Of a DNA stretch of 64,000 nt, positions 29,588-37,533 are shown piece after piece. A program made the translations under genes and the position numbers. Every line of letters begins with the position of its first letter. The first letter of the stretch is position 1. The stretch lies in NCBI GenBank assembly GCA_029880285.1, contig JAOUOS010000003.1:1-64000 (forward strand), given 5' to 3'. The stretch is from Spirochaetia bacterium (GTDB lineage: Bacteria; Spirochaetota; Leptospiria; Turneriellales; JAOUOS01). The notes beneath the pieces were generated by a model. The model saw nothing but the letters and a program-made list of their open reading frames with translations, did no database searches and was not told the DNA's origin.

Positions 29588-30299
29588 AAATTTTTTTACT
29601 TAGGAAAATAGCGTCTATTTGAAGAAGCCGCGTGTTTTTTCTAACCGGATTATAAAAATCTAAAAGTTTATAGCCAAAAGAATCAAGAAATTTAAGATAT
29701 TCATGAAACTTATTCTGTTCTTTATAGGTTTCGGCTATTATGATTTCAGTATAAATTAAGTCGATAGACTGGTTCATTAGTAATTGTTTGGCTCCTGAAA
29801 GCACCTTAAATTCTGCGCCTTGAATATCAAGTTTTAATATATCTATTAAAGTTATTTTATTTTCTTTTGAAAATAAATCTAATGTAGTTGTATTGATTTT
29901 TTCTTTTGAACTTGTTTCTAGCAAATTTTCACCCCATACTTGAATTCCTTTTTTATCGGTAGCAAGCAGAGAATTCGTTGCGGCGAGTTTATTCATATTA
30001 AACCATGCTTTTTCTTTTTTGTTTGAAATACCAATATTATAAGAAAAAATATTTTTATCGCCTGCAACTTTCTTTTGTAATTCTTCAAAAGACTTGGTAT
30101 ACGGCTCAAAACAATAAATTAAGCCAGATAGAAATAGTTTTCTATACATTAAAGCCGTATGACCAGTATGGGCGCCAACATCAAAAATAATGGGTTTTTG
30201 CTTTTTAATAAGTTCTTTTTGTATACTATAACAGTTAATTTCTTTAGGTTTTAATTCATATCCCCAGAATTCAAAAGTTTTTTTTAATAGTTTTTTCAT
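29574..30299 (-). CDS. FkbM-family methyltransferase
   Basis: Encodes 241 residues. IIFDVGAHTGHTALMYRK, IYCFEPYT and LKLDIQGAEFKVLSGA are FkbM motifs. The protein is shorter than the other two FkbM copies in the island. It is the last gene of the island before pheS. Transcription runs towards the neighbouring plus-strand gene, and the coding ends overlap by 14 bases. Confidence 0.88.
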   Translation of the reverse strand: MKKLLKKTFEFWGYELKPKEINCYSIQKELIKKQKPIIFDVGAHTGHTALMYRKLFLSGLIYCFEPYTKSFEELQKKVAGDKNIFSYNIGISNKKEKAWFNMNKLAATNSLLATDKKGIQVWGENLLETSSKEKINTTTLDLFSKENKITLIDILKLDIQGAEFKVLSGAKQLLMNQSIDLIYTEIIIAETYKEQNKFHEYLKFLDSFGYKLLDFYNPVRKNTRLLQIDAIFLSKKIFSSV

Positions 30300-30456
30300 T
30301 TTAGATAAAAAAGGTGTATTAATTGGTTAACAAATTTTTATAAACTAAACTGAAAATAATAAAATAAATTTATTTATTATAATTTTAAAAAATAGGTAAA
30401 TGAAAATCCATTATGTCAAACATTTGACAGGCTGAATTTAAATACCGGTTTGACTA

Positions 30457-31524
30457 ATGAGTTCAAACGCTGGCAAGCTTCTTGATGATATAAATAATCT
30501 TAAAGCCGAAATTGAGACAAATATTAAAACCGCAAAAGAAGAAAGCTCTCTTGAAGAAATTCGTTTAAGCGCTCTGGGTAAAAAAGGAAAACTAACTTCA
30601 ATATTAAAGGGCCTTGCGTCTTTATCGCCTGAAGAAAAATCTGAAATTGGCAAGGCGGCCAATGAACTAAAATCATATGTTGAAAATGAGCTTTCAGCTA
30701 AAAAAGAAAGTTTTGAAGAATTGTATTATGAAAAGCTTGCTAAAGATGAATGGTATGATGTTACCGTTTTTCCCCCCCGGTTTCCTGAAGGTTTTCTATG
30801 TTCAAAAGAGCGAGGACGCATTCATCCTATAAGTATAACGCAAAACAGGCTGGAAGAAATTTTTACGTCAATGGGTTTTAGTATTTTAGATGGTCCCCAG
30901 GTAGAAACTGATTTTCATAATTTTGGCGCGTTAAATTTTACCGACGATCATCCCGCGCGAGAAATGCAGGATACTTTTTATACCGAGCAAAACCATCTTT
31001 TAAGAACTCACACATCGGCGGTACAGGCAAGGGGATTAAAAAGCTTAAAACCTCCCATGAGAATAATAGTTCCGGGCAGGGTGTTTAGATATGAAGAAGT
31101 TGACGCTTCTCATGAGCATACCTTTTATCAGATGGAAGGCATGATAATTGATAAAGAAGTTAGTGTTTCGCATTTATTGTTTTTAATGCATACTCTTCTT
31201 GACGAAATATTTAAAAGAAAAGTTGAAATAAGGCTTAGGCCGGGATATTTTCCTTTTGTGGAACCGGGTTTTGAACTTGATATGAGATGTCTTGTTTGCG
31301 GCGGGGATGGATGCCCCGTTTGTAAAAAAACCGGCTGGGTAGAGGTTTTACCATGCGGATTAGTGCATCCGAACGTGATTAAAACAGGCGGCCTTGATCC
31401 TGAAAAATGGCAGGGTGCGGCTTTTGGGCTTGGCCTTAACCGGCTTGTTATGATGGAACACGGTATTGAAGATATACGGTATTTTCAAAATACCAATATG
31501 TCTTTTTTAACACAATTCAATTAA
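30457..31524 (+). CDS. pheS: Phenylalanyl-tRNA synthetase alpha subunit
   Basis: Catalytic subunit of the alpha2-beta2 enzyme. It has 355 residues: an N-terminal coiled-coil arm for tRNA (about 1-95), then the class II core with motif 2 ([20 protein letters not shown]) and motif 3 ([14 protein letters not shown]). A CLVC-x5-CPVC segment near residue 275 may bind zinc, as in many bacterial PheS. A TTGACA lies at 30424-30429, but no convincing -10 box follows at the right distance. pheT starts 6 bases after the stop. Confidence 0.96.
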   Translation: MSSNAGKLLDDINNLKAEIETNIKTAKEESSLEEIRLSALGKKGKLTSILKGLASLSPEEKSEIGKAANELKSYVENELSAKKESFEELYYEKLAKDEWYDVTVFPPRFPEGFLCSKERGRIHPISITQNRLEEIFTSMGFSILDGPQVETDFHNFGALNFTDDHPAREMQDTFYTEQNHLLRTHTSAVQARGLKSLKPPMRIIVPGRVFRYEEVDASHEHTFYQMEGMIIDKEVSVSHLLFLMHTLLDEIFKRKVEIRLRPGYFPFVEPGFELDMRCLVCGGDGCPVCKKTGWVEVLPCGLVHPNVIKTGGLDPEKWQGAAFGLGLNRLVMMEHGIEDIRYFQNTNMSFLTQFN

Positions 31525-31530
31525 AAGAAT

Positions 31531-33990
31531 ATGAACTTATCGTATAACTGGCTTAACGAATTTATTGATTTATCAGAAATAAAACCTGAAGATCTCGCCA
31601 ATTTATTAACTATGAAAACTTGCGAAGTCGAAAAGTCAGAACCCTTTATGCCGTTATTAGATAATATCTATGTGGCTCAGGTAAACAAAGTAGAAAAACA
31701 TCCCGATGCTGATAAACTTTTTGTGTGTCAGGTTGATTATAAAAAAGAAAAAGTTCAGGTTGTCACGGGAGCGCCAAATGTTACCGAGGGTAAAAAATAT
31801 CCCATTGCTCCTGTTGGTTCTTGTTTGCCAAATGGTATGGTTATGAAGCACGCCAAACTTCGCGGATTAGACAGCTTTGGAATGCTTTGTTCGGTGTCAG
31901 AACTTGAACTTGAAGATTTTATACTCGCCCAAAATGTTGCCGATGGAATTATGCCCTTGCCTGATGATTTTACTGTGGGGATGTCTATACGCGAGGCGCT
32001 TCATTTAAATGATACTATTATTGAAATTGACAATAAATCGATAACTCACCGTCCCGATTTATGGGGTCATGCGGGCTTTGCTCGTGAACTTTCTGCCATA
32101 TTAAAAAGACCTTTAAAATTTAATCCCTTTGAAGATTATAACGATAAAAAAATAACAAAAGATGATAATCTAAAACCTGTTTCAGTTGTTATAGAAAATA
32201 ATTCTGCGACGGCATACGGTGCGGCTGTTCTTAAAAATATCGTAATAAAACCTTCTTCATATAAAATACAGGCTTATCTTTTAGCCGCCGGAATGCGGCC
32301 CATAAATAATGTGGTAGATGTATCTAATTATGTCATGCTTGAGTTAGGGCAGCCTAATCATGCCTTTGACCGAAATTTTATTAAGAAAAAAATAAAAATA
32401 TCTTATTCAAAAAAAAATGAAAAAGTAACAACATTAGATGAAAAAGAACACACATTGCCTGACGGTCTTGTTTTAATTAGAGATGATAATAAACCAATAG
32501 CATTAGGCGGGGTAATGGGCGGTCTCGAAACCGAAGTAAGCGAAAGTACAAAAGAGATATTTCTTGAATCGGCCTCATTTCACAGAAAAGATATTCGAAA
32601 AGCTGTTTCGTCTTTAAATATTCGCACTGAAGCCAGCCAGCGTTTTGAAAAAGGGCAGGATCCCTTAAACGCTGAAAAAGCAATATACCGGTTTGCGTCT
32701 CTTCTTAAAGAAACATGCCCTGAAATTGTGTTAGGTAATGTTGAAGTAGTTTATGATGAACAAATTAAAGAAAATATAATTGAAACAAGTTACGGTTATA
32801 TAAAAAATAGATTAGGCAATATCAATATATCAGATAATGAAATAAAAAATATTTTAATTTCTTTGGGAATGAAATGCGAAGAAAAGTCAGATAAGCTTTT
32901 TGTGACAGTGCCCGGATATCGTTCTCAGTTTGATTTAACAATTGCCGACGATATTGTTGAAGAAATAGGGAGAATGGCCGGTTATGAAAATATTAAAACT
33001 GAGCCTTTTATGGTATCATGTGAAGTCCCTCAATATGAAAATAAAATAAGAAAACTTCAAAACGAACTGATTAAGACATTTGCCGGTACATATCAATTCA
33101 CTGAGGTTTATAATTATGCTTTTCAAAGCGCTGAAGATATCGCCGTAGATACAAGACATTCAAAAGAGGCGATATCTCTTCAAAACGCTATTAATGCCGA
33201 AATGACCCATATGAGAATATCACCCTTAACAGGGCTTTTAAAATGCATCAAGCAAAACCAAAAAGAATATTCTAACTTAAGATTTTTTGAAGTAGAAAGA
33301 ATTTTTCTTCCCGTTAAAGAAAAAAATACAAAAGGTTTAGAAAAAGATTTACCTGAAGAAAGGCATTTTATAGCGGCTGTAATTTCTTCACAAGAAGAGC
33401 CCGAAAAAATATTAAATACAATGTCTTCGGTAATTTCTGATATTTTAACACGTCTTGGACTAACTTACTATAATCAAAAGTGGGAAAGAGGTGCAGATGA
33501 AATATTTCATCAGGGCAGGGCGGGGCGTGTAAGAAACAAAGAAGGTACAGAAACATATTTTAAATGGGGAGAGGTGCATCCCAAAATAATAAAAAAATAC
33601 GGCATAAAAAGAAGGGTTTTTTATCTTGAGGCCTTTGTTGAAGAACTTATTAAAATACAAAAAGAAAGAAATTATATTCCACTTTGCAAGTATCCTGCGG
33701 CAGAATTTGAATGTACCATATTAACTGATGAATTTACTGAATTTGCTGAGATAGCAAAATCTATTGGTATCCCAGAAAGTAATTTAAATAAAACAGATAA
33801 AACTTATCTAGAAAGTTTGGAGTATTTAACTGCCTATGCCGGTGATCCCATCCCTAAAAATAAAAAGGCGGTTTCTATTAAAGTAAAATGGAGAAACAGA
33901 AGCCGCACCATTGACCATGAAGAATTTAAAAAATTGCAGCAGAGTCTTGTTTTTAAGTTAAAAGAAGCTGGCTTTCCGCTTAGAGCTTAA
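31531..33990 (+). CDS. pheT: Phenylalanyl-tRNA synthetase beta subunit
   Basis: Encodes 819 residues in the bacterial domain order: N-terminal region, EMAP-like tRNA-binding domain (about 40-150, KVEKHPDADKL), B3/B4 editing domain (about 215-390, including GQPNHAFD), B5 (about 405-475), the catalytic-like core, and a C-terminal FDX-ACB domain that is shorter or more diverged than usual (about 710-819). The beta subunit edits mischarged Tyr-tRNA. It forms an operon with pheS. It meets the opposing ATPase gene with only 6 bases between stops. Confidence 0.96.
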   Translation: MNLSYNWLNEFIDLSEIKPEDLANLLTMKTCEVEKSEPFMPLLDNIYVAQVNKVEKHPDADKLFVCQVDYKKEKVQVVTGAPNVTEGKKYPIAPVGSCLPNGMVMKHAKLRGLDSFGMLCSVSELELEDFILAQNVADGIMPLPDDFTVGMSIREALHLNDTIIEIDNKSITHRPDLWGHAGFARELSAILKRPLKFNPFEDYNDKKITKDDNLKPVSVVIENNSATAYGAAVLKNIVIKPSSYKIQAYLLAAGMRPINNVVDVSNYVMLELGQPNHAFDRNFIKKKIKISYSKKNEKVTTLDEKEHTLPDGLVLIRDDNKPIALGGVMGGLETEVSESTKEIFLESASFHRKDIRKAVSSLNIRTEASQRFEKGQDPLNAEKAIYRFASLLKETCPEIVLGNVEVVYDEQIKENIIETSYGYIKNRLGNINISDNEIKNILISLGMKCEEKSDKLFVTVPGYRSQFDLTIADDIVEEIGRMAGYENIKTEPFMVSCEVPQYENKIRKLQNELIKTFAGTYQFTEVYNYAFQSAEDIAVDTRHSKEAISLQNAINAEMTHMRISPLTGLLKCIKQNQKEYSNLRFFEVERIFLPVKEKNTKGLEKDLPEERHFIAAVISSQEEPEKILNTMSSVISDILTRLGLTYYNQKWERGADEIFHQGRAGRVRNKEGTETYFKWGEVHPKIIKKYGIKRRVFYLEAFVEELIKIQKERNYIPLCKYPAAEFECTILTDEFTEFAEIAKSIGIPESNLNKTDKTYLESLEYLTAYAGDPIPKNKKAVSIKVKWRNRSRTIDHEEFKKLQQSLVFKLKEAGFPLRA

Positions 33991-33996
33991 ATGGGC

Positions 33997-34446
33997 CTAA
34001 AGTTTTTTTACCATTTTAAGCCGTGTTCCGGCGTCAACCGTGGTATCGTAATCAACATAATCCATTAGTTTTTCCATAAGAAATACACCCAGACCGCCAT
34101 CCTGATATTCAGACATATCACGTGATTTAATTTCTGAACGCGGAACTTTTTTGCCATAATCTCTTATAATAATTTCAAGCCGATCATCATATCGATAGAA
34201 ATCAAGATTTATAGGCATATCGGTTTTGCCTTTGTACGCGTGTTCAATTACGTTATTTAAAGCCTCAACAAAAGCCGCTTTTATATTAACCGCGTCACGG
34301 TAAGCGAATCCCATATCAAGAGCCAATTCAAAAAGATATTTTCTTAAGAAGCGAATGTATCTTGGATGCGAGGGTACCGTATGTGAACATAAGGGTTTTA
34401 ATATCGCGTTAGCGGTAATATCTGGTTCTGTTTTTGTTTCTTCCAT
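33997..34446 (-). CDS. Anti-sigma-factor-type serine kinase (RsbW/SpoIIAB-like ATPase)
   Basis: Encodes 149 residues of the GHKL ATPase fold. The N-box (AFVEALNNVIEHAYKG), the G1-box-like IIRDYGKK and the G2-like GGLGVFLMEKLMD are present. Proteins of this type phosphorylate anti-anti-sigma partners and hold sigma factors inactive. No partner (STAS protein or sigma factor) is adjacent, so the target is unknown. A promoter (TTGACA with an 18-base spacer and TATTAT) lies in the divergent gap. Confidence 0.82.
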   Translation of the reverse strand: MEETKTEPDITANAILKPLCSHTVPSHPRYIRFLRKYLFELALDMGFAYRDAVNIKAAFVEALNNVIEHAYKGKTDMPINLDFYRYDDRLEIIIRDYGKKVPRSEIKSRDMSEYQDGGLGVFLMEKLMDYVDYDTTVDAGTRLKMVKKL

Positions 34447-34498
34447 TTTATTTATTCTCTTTCACAATTTTTTTTAAATATATTTATGCATATTTAGG

Positions 34499-34528
34499 AT
34501 AATAAATTGTATTATTAGACGCTGTCAA
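34499..34528 (-). promoter_or_regulatory. Predicted sigma-70 promoter for the RsbW-like gene
   Basis: On the minus strand, TTGACA (34528-34523) and TATTAT (34504-34499) are separated by 18 bases. The leader would be about 45 bases. It is one of two opposed promoters in the 34447-34774 gap. Confidence 0.55.
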
Positions 34529-34632
34529 TAGCATATTTACAACTAAAAAACCTATTAGTGCTGTAAAAATTTATTATTTTCAATAATTTATCCTTATATT
34601 ATCGGTTTTTTTATTATGAAAACAAAAAAAAG

Positions 34633-34662
34633 TTGACTTGGTTATATTGATTTTTCTATATT
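34633..34662 (+). promoter_or_regulatory. Predicted sigma-70 promoter for the zinc-ribbon gene
   Basis: TTGACT (34633-34638) and TATATT (34657-34662) with an 18-base spacer. The predicted leader is about 105 bases and AT-rich, ending in AGGAGAAGTT before the ATG, an excellent ribosome site. Apart from these two promoters I see nothing else in the 328-base gap. Confidence 0.55.
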
Positions 34663-34774
34663 AATTATTCAGGGTTATTAAATAAAATTCAATAAAAAAG
34701 GGATATTAGAAATTTTTTAAGAGTTTTTTTTGGAAAAAAAATAAAATCATATTATAATTCATTCAGGAGAAGTT

Positions 34775-35008
34775 ATGAAAGATTCATACAAAAATAGGTA
34801 TAAATTTGGTTCAAGTGAAAGTTTAGAGGATGAAGTTGAAGATGATGATGAAAACGAAGATTATGATGAAAATGAAGAAGTTATAATCAGTTATGCCTGT
34901 GAAGATTGTGATTATAGATGGGAAGTAACAGTTGATGAAGAAGATATCGAATATGATAATTTACAATACTGCCCCATGTGCGGTAGTATGAATACTACCC
35001 AAATTTAA
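34775..35008 (+). CDS. Small acidic zinc-ribbon protein
   Basis: Encodes 77 residues in two parts. Residues about 15-35 are almost all Asp, Glu and Asn. The rest is a zinc ribbon with CEDC near residue 42 and CPMC near 68, giving a four-Cys metal site. No family is recognised. A strong Shine-Dalgarno (AGGAG) and its own promoter suggest real, efficient expression. An acidic tail plus a ribbon fits a protein-binding or nucleic-acid-mimic role, but that is a guess. A LapA-like gene follows after 40 bases. Confidence 0.7.
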   Translation: MKDSYKNRYKFGSSESLEDEVEDDDENEDYDENEEVIISYACEDCDYRWEVTVDEEDIEYDNLQYCPMCGSMNTTQI

Positions 35009-35048
35009 TTGCAAAATTAGTTGTAAAAAAATATCTATTAAACAAAAA

Positions 35049-35306
35049 ATGTCTTTTAGACTTTCAATTCTGGGAATATTTTTAATTTTGTTTTTATTGG
35101 TTTTATTATCAAATAATCAAAATATTATGCTTCAATTTTTTTTTTTGAAAATTGAAGTCCCTTTATTTTTTGCTATAGCGGGGGGATGTGCATATGGTAT
35201 ACTGCTTTCAATCGTTTTTTTTTCATTTAAATCTTATGATAGAAAAATGAAAAATAAATTATTTAAGTTTAAAAAGTTAAGTGAAAAGAAATCGGAAAAG
35301 AAATAA
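35049..35306 (+). CDS. LapA-domain (DUF1049) membrane protein
   Basis: Encodes 85 residues with two membrane spans (about 5-22 and 38-60) joined by the beta-like NNQNIMLQFFFLKIEVPLF segment that is typical of LapA/DUF1049, and a basic C-terminus facing the cytoplasm. In E. coli LapA works with LapB in envelope-lipid homeostasis; here LapB is not nearby. It is probably cotranscribed with the zinc-ribbon gene. Its stop lies one base from the opposing regulator's stop. Confidence 0.7.
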   Translation: MSFRLSILGIFLILFLLVLLSNNQNIMLQFFFLKIEVPLFFAIAGGCAYGILLSIVFFSFKSYDRKMKNKLFKFKKLSEKKSEKK

Positions 35307-35307
35307 C

Positions 35308-37419
35308 TTAATCAAGTTCGCCGTCTAAAATATGCAGGTCTTTTATTTTCCTGTCTAATGTTAATCTGTTTATACCTAAAAGCCTGGCTGTTTTGCTTTT
35401 ATTGTAAACTGTTCTTTTTAACATAAGATGAATTAAGTCTTTTTCAAGTGAAGATAATATACTATTATAGTAATTTCCCGGTTTTGTTTTGCTAAGCTCA
35501 TTTTTTATCCATGATTGAAGATTAAATTCAGTTTCTGCTTTTATTGAGGGTTCTTCTTTTGTTTTTTCTTCTTTTTTTATTTTTATTTCTGGTTTTGAAA
35601 CGTCGGATAAAAAATGTATATCATCTTCATCTAGCTGAGTTTTTTTGCTAAGAACTATCGAACGCTCTATAATATTTTCAAGTTCTCTAATATTACCCGG
35701 AAATGGGTAGTGCTCTAGTTTTTCAAAAAAGGCCTGTGTTACGCCTTTTATTTTTTTTCCTGTTTGTTTGGCTATTTTTTTTATAAAATGTTCTATAAGA
35801 ATTGCTAAGTCTTCTTTTCTGTCGCGCAAAGGGGGAACTTCAAGACGAATCACATGCAGCCTGTAATATAAGTCTTCTCTAAACTTATTATCAGCAATAT
35901 ATTTTTCAAGATTAGCGTTTGTCGCGGCAATAATACGAACATCAACTTTATAAACCTTATTTGATCCTAAAGGTGAAAATTCTTTTTCCTGAAGAACTCT
36001 TAAAAGTTTAGATTGAAGTTTATAATCCATTTCGCTTATTTCGTCTAAAAATATTGTGCCATTATGAGCTTCTAAAAATTTTCCTTTTTTATCGGTATCT
36101 GCACCTGTAAAAGCTCCTTTTACGTATCCAAATAATTCACTTTCTAATAAATCAGTTGGAATAGCGGCACAGTTTATTTTTATAAGAGGATATTCTTTTC
36201 TTGTGCCGTTGTGGTGTATGGCAGAGGCAATGAGTTCTTTGCCTGTACCAGATTCTCCCGTAAGTAAAACTGAGCTTGATGCATCAAGTACCATTTTCAT
36301 TTTTTCAAAAAGTTCTTTCATCGCGGGGCTTTTACCTACAATATTTTCAAAAGCGTAATTAATGTTCAGCTGTCTTTTTAAGGCGATATTTTCGCTTTGT
36401 ATTTCACTCTTTTTTTGTTCAATTAAATCGTGAATATGAATTGCCTGAGATAATATGGAAGAAAGTAAACGTACAAGAAATGAAGAATCTTCAAAATTTG
36501 AAGCCGTATTATAGGGCACTTCAAGACTAAACACCCCTTTAGTTTCATTGTTTAATATAATGGGAGAGGCAAAGAAACTATATACTGTGTTATCTCTTTT
36601 TCTTCCGGTTTTATTTAAAAAGTTTTCATCTTCATTAACATTTGGTATTAAAATTGTTTTTTTTTGCGAATAAACAGTTCCTGTAATACCTTCCGATGGA
36701 CGAAAAACGCCTTTTGCTATTTCTTCTTCACTATAATTAAGACTGGCAACAATATATAGTTCGTTTGTTACTATATCATGCATATGAATAGCGGCTCTTA
36801 TTGCGCCTATTTTTTGGCTTAATAGGGTTATTATTTCTTTAAAAAGGCTTTTAAAATCAGGATATTTTCCCAATAAGGAAGTTATTTCAATCAATATTTC
36901 AAGTATTTGCGTGCGGTTTTGAAGATGGCTCAATGTATACTTGCTGGTGAAAATTTGAGCCGCGTAACTCGCTAAAAGCTCTAAAAAATCTTTATGTTCA
37001 CTGTTAAAGGCGTTTAATTTTGAAGAGTCTACAGAAATAACTCCAAATGTTTTGCTCCCTATTTTTAACGGGGTAGCCAATTCAGAGCGAATATCTGAGC
37101 GTACCTCAATATAGTAGGGATCTTCGCTTGTATCTCCTACGTTTCTTGTTTTCCCCGTTAAAACACATCTGCCTGTGACTCCCTGACCAACTTTTAATTT
37201 TACTTTTTCTCTTACATCACCCCCTAAGCCGGTAGAAGCCTTAATTTCAAGAAACTTTCGATTTTCATCTAATATGGCAATACTGCCATAATTTGCCTTG
37301 GTCTGCTCTATAGCCTGTTCTAATATTGCCTCTAGCAAATTATCAGGATTTTCTTCAGAAAGAAGAACTAGAGTAATATCATGCAGCGCCAAAAGGGGAT
37401 CATTAAAAGTATGCAACAT
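35308..37419 (-). CDS. Sigma-54-dependent activator with two GAF domains
   Basis: Encodes 703 residues. Two GAF domains (about 15-165 and 175-325) are followed by the AAA+ domain (about 355-590) with Walker A GESGTGKE near 383, the sigma-54 contact loop GAFTGA near 432 and the arginine-rich sensor region, then a Fis-type helix-turn-helix (about 665-695). It activates RNA polymerase with sigma-54 after a signal is sensed by the GAF domains. I see no convincing -24/-12 promoter in the window, so its targets are probably elsewhere. It is divergent from the cNMP-binding gene 114 bases away. Confidence 0.92.
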   Translation of the reverse strand: MLHTFNDPLLALHDITLVLLSEENPDNLLEAILEQAIEQTKANYGSIAILDENRKFLEIKASTGLGGDVREKVKLKVGQGVTGRCVLTGKTRNVGDTSEDPYYIEVRSDIRSELATPLKIGSKTFGVISVDSSKLNAFNSEHKDFLELLASYAAQIFTSKYTLSHLQNRTQILEILIEITSLLGKYPDFKSLFKEIITLLSQKIGAIRAAIHMHDIVTNELYIVASLNYSEEEIAKGVFRPSEGITGTVYSQKKTILIPNVNEDENFLNKTGRKRDNTVYSFFASPIILNNETKGVFSLEVPYNTASNFEDSSFLVRLLSSILSQAIHIHDLIEQKKSEIQSENIALKRQLNINYAFENIVGKSPAMKELFEKMKMVLDASSSVLLTGESGTGKELIASAIHHNGTRKEYPLIKINCAAIPTDLLESELFGYVKGAFTGADTDKKGKFLEAHNGTIFLDEISEMDYKLQSKLLRVLQEKEFSPLGSNKVYKVDVRIIAATNANLEKYIADNKFREDLYYRLHVIRLEVPPLRDRKEDLAILIEHFIKKIAKQTGKKIKGVTQAFFEKLEHYPFPGNIRELENIIERSIVLSKKTQLDEDDIHFLSDVSKPEIKIKKEEKTKEEPSIKAETEFNLQSWIKNELSKTKPGNYYNSILSSLEKDLIHLMLKRTVYNKSKTARLLGINRLTLDRKIKDLHILDGELD

Positions 37420-37496
37420 GTTATAATTATAAACAATATTTTTTAAAAGTCAAGAAAAAAATATTTTAAATTCATATCTAATTTAGCACAAGTAAG

Positions 37497-37524
37497 TTGA
37501 CGTCCCTCAACGATTTTTTAATGT
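37497..37524 (+). promoter_or_regulatory. Predicted promoter next to the start of the cNMP-binding gene
   Basis: TTGACG (37497-37502) and TAATGT (37519-37524) with a 16-base spacer. The -10 box ends 9 bases before the ATG at 37534, so the leader would be only about 3 bases. No Shine-Dalgarno is present, which agrees with a leaderless start. Confidence 0.5.
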
Positions 37525-37533
37525 ATCTCATCA

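Noticed and set aside
30424..30456. Promoter for pheS from TTGACA at 30424
   Set aside because: No acceptable -10 hexamer lies 16-18 bases downstream; left unassigned.
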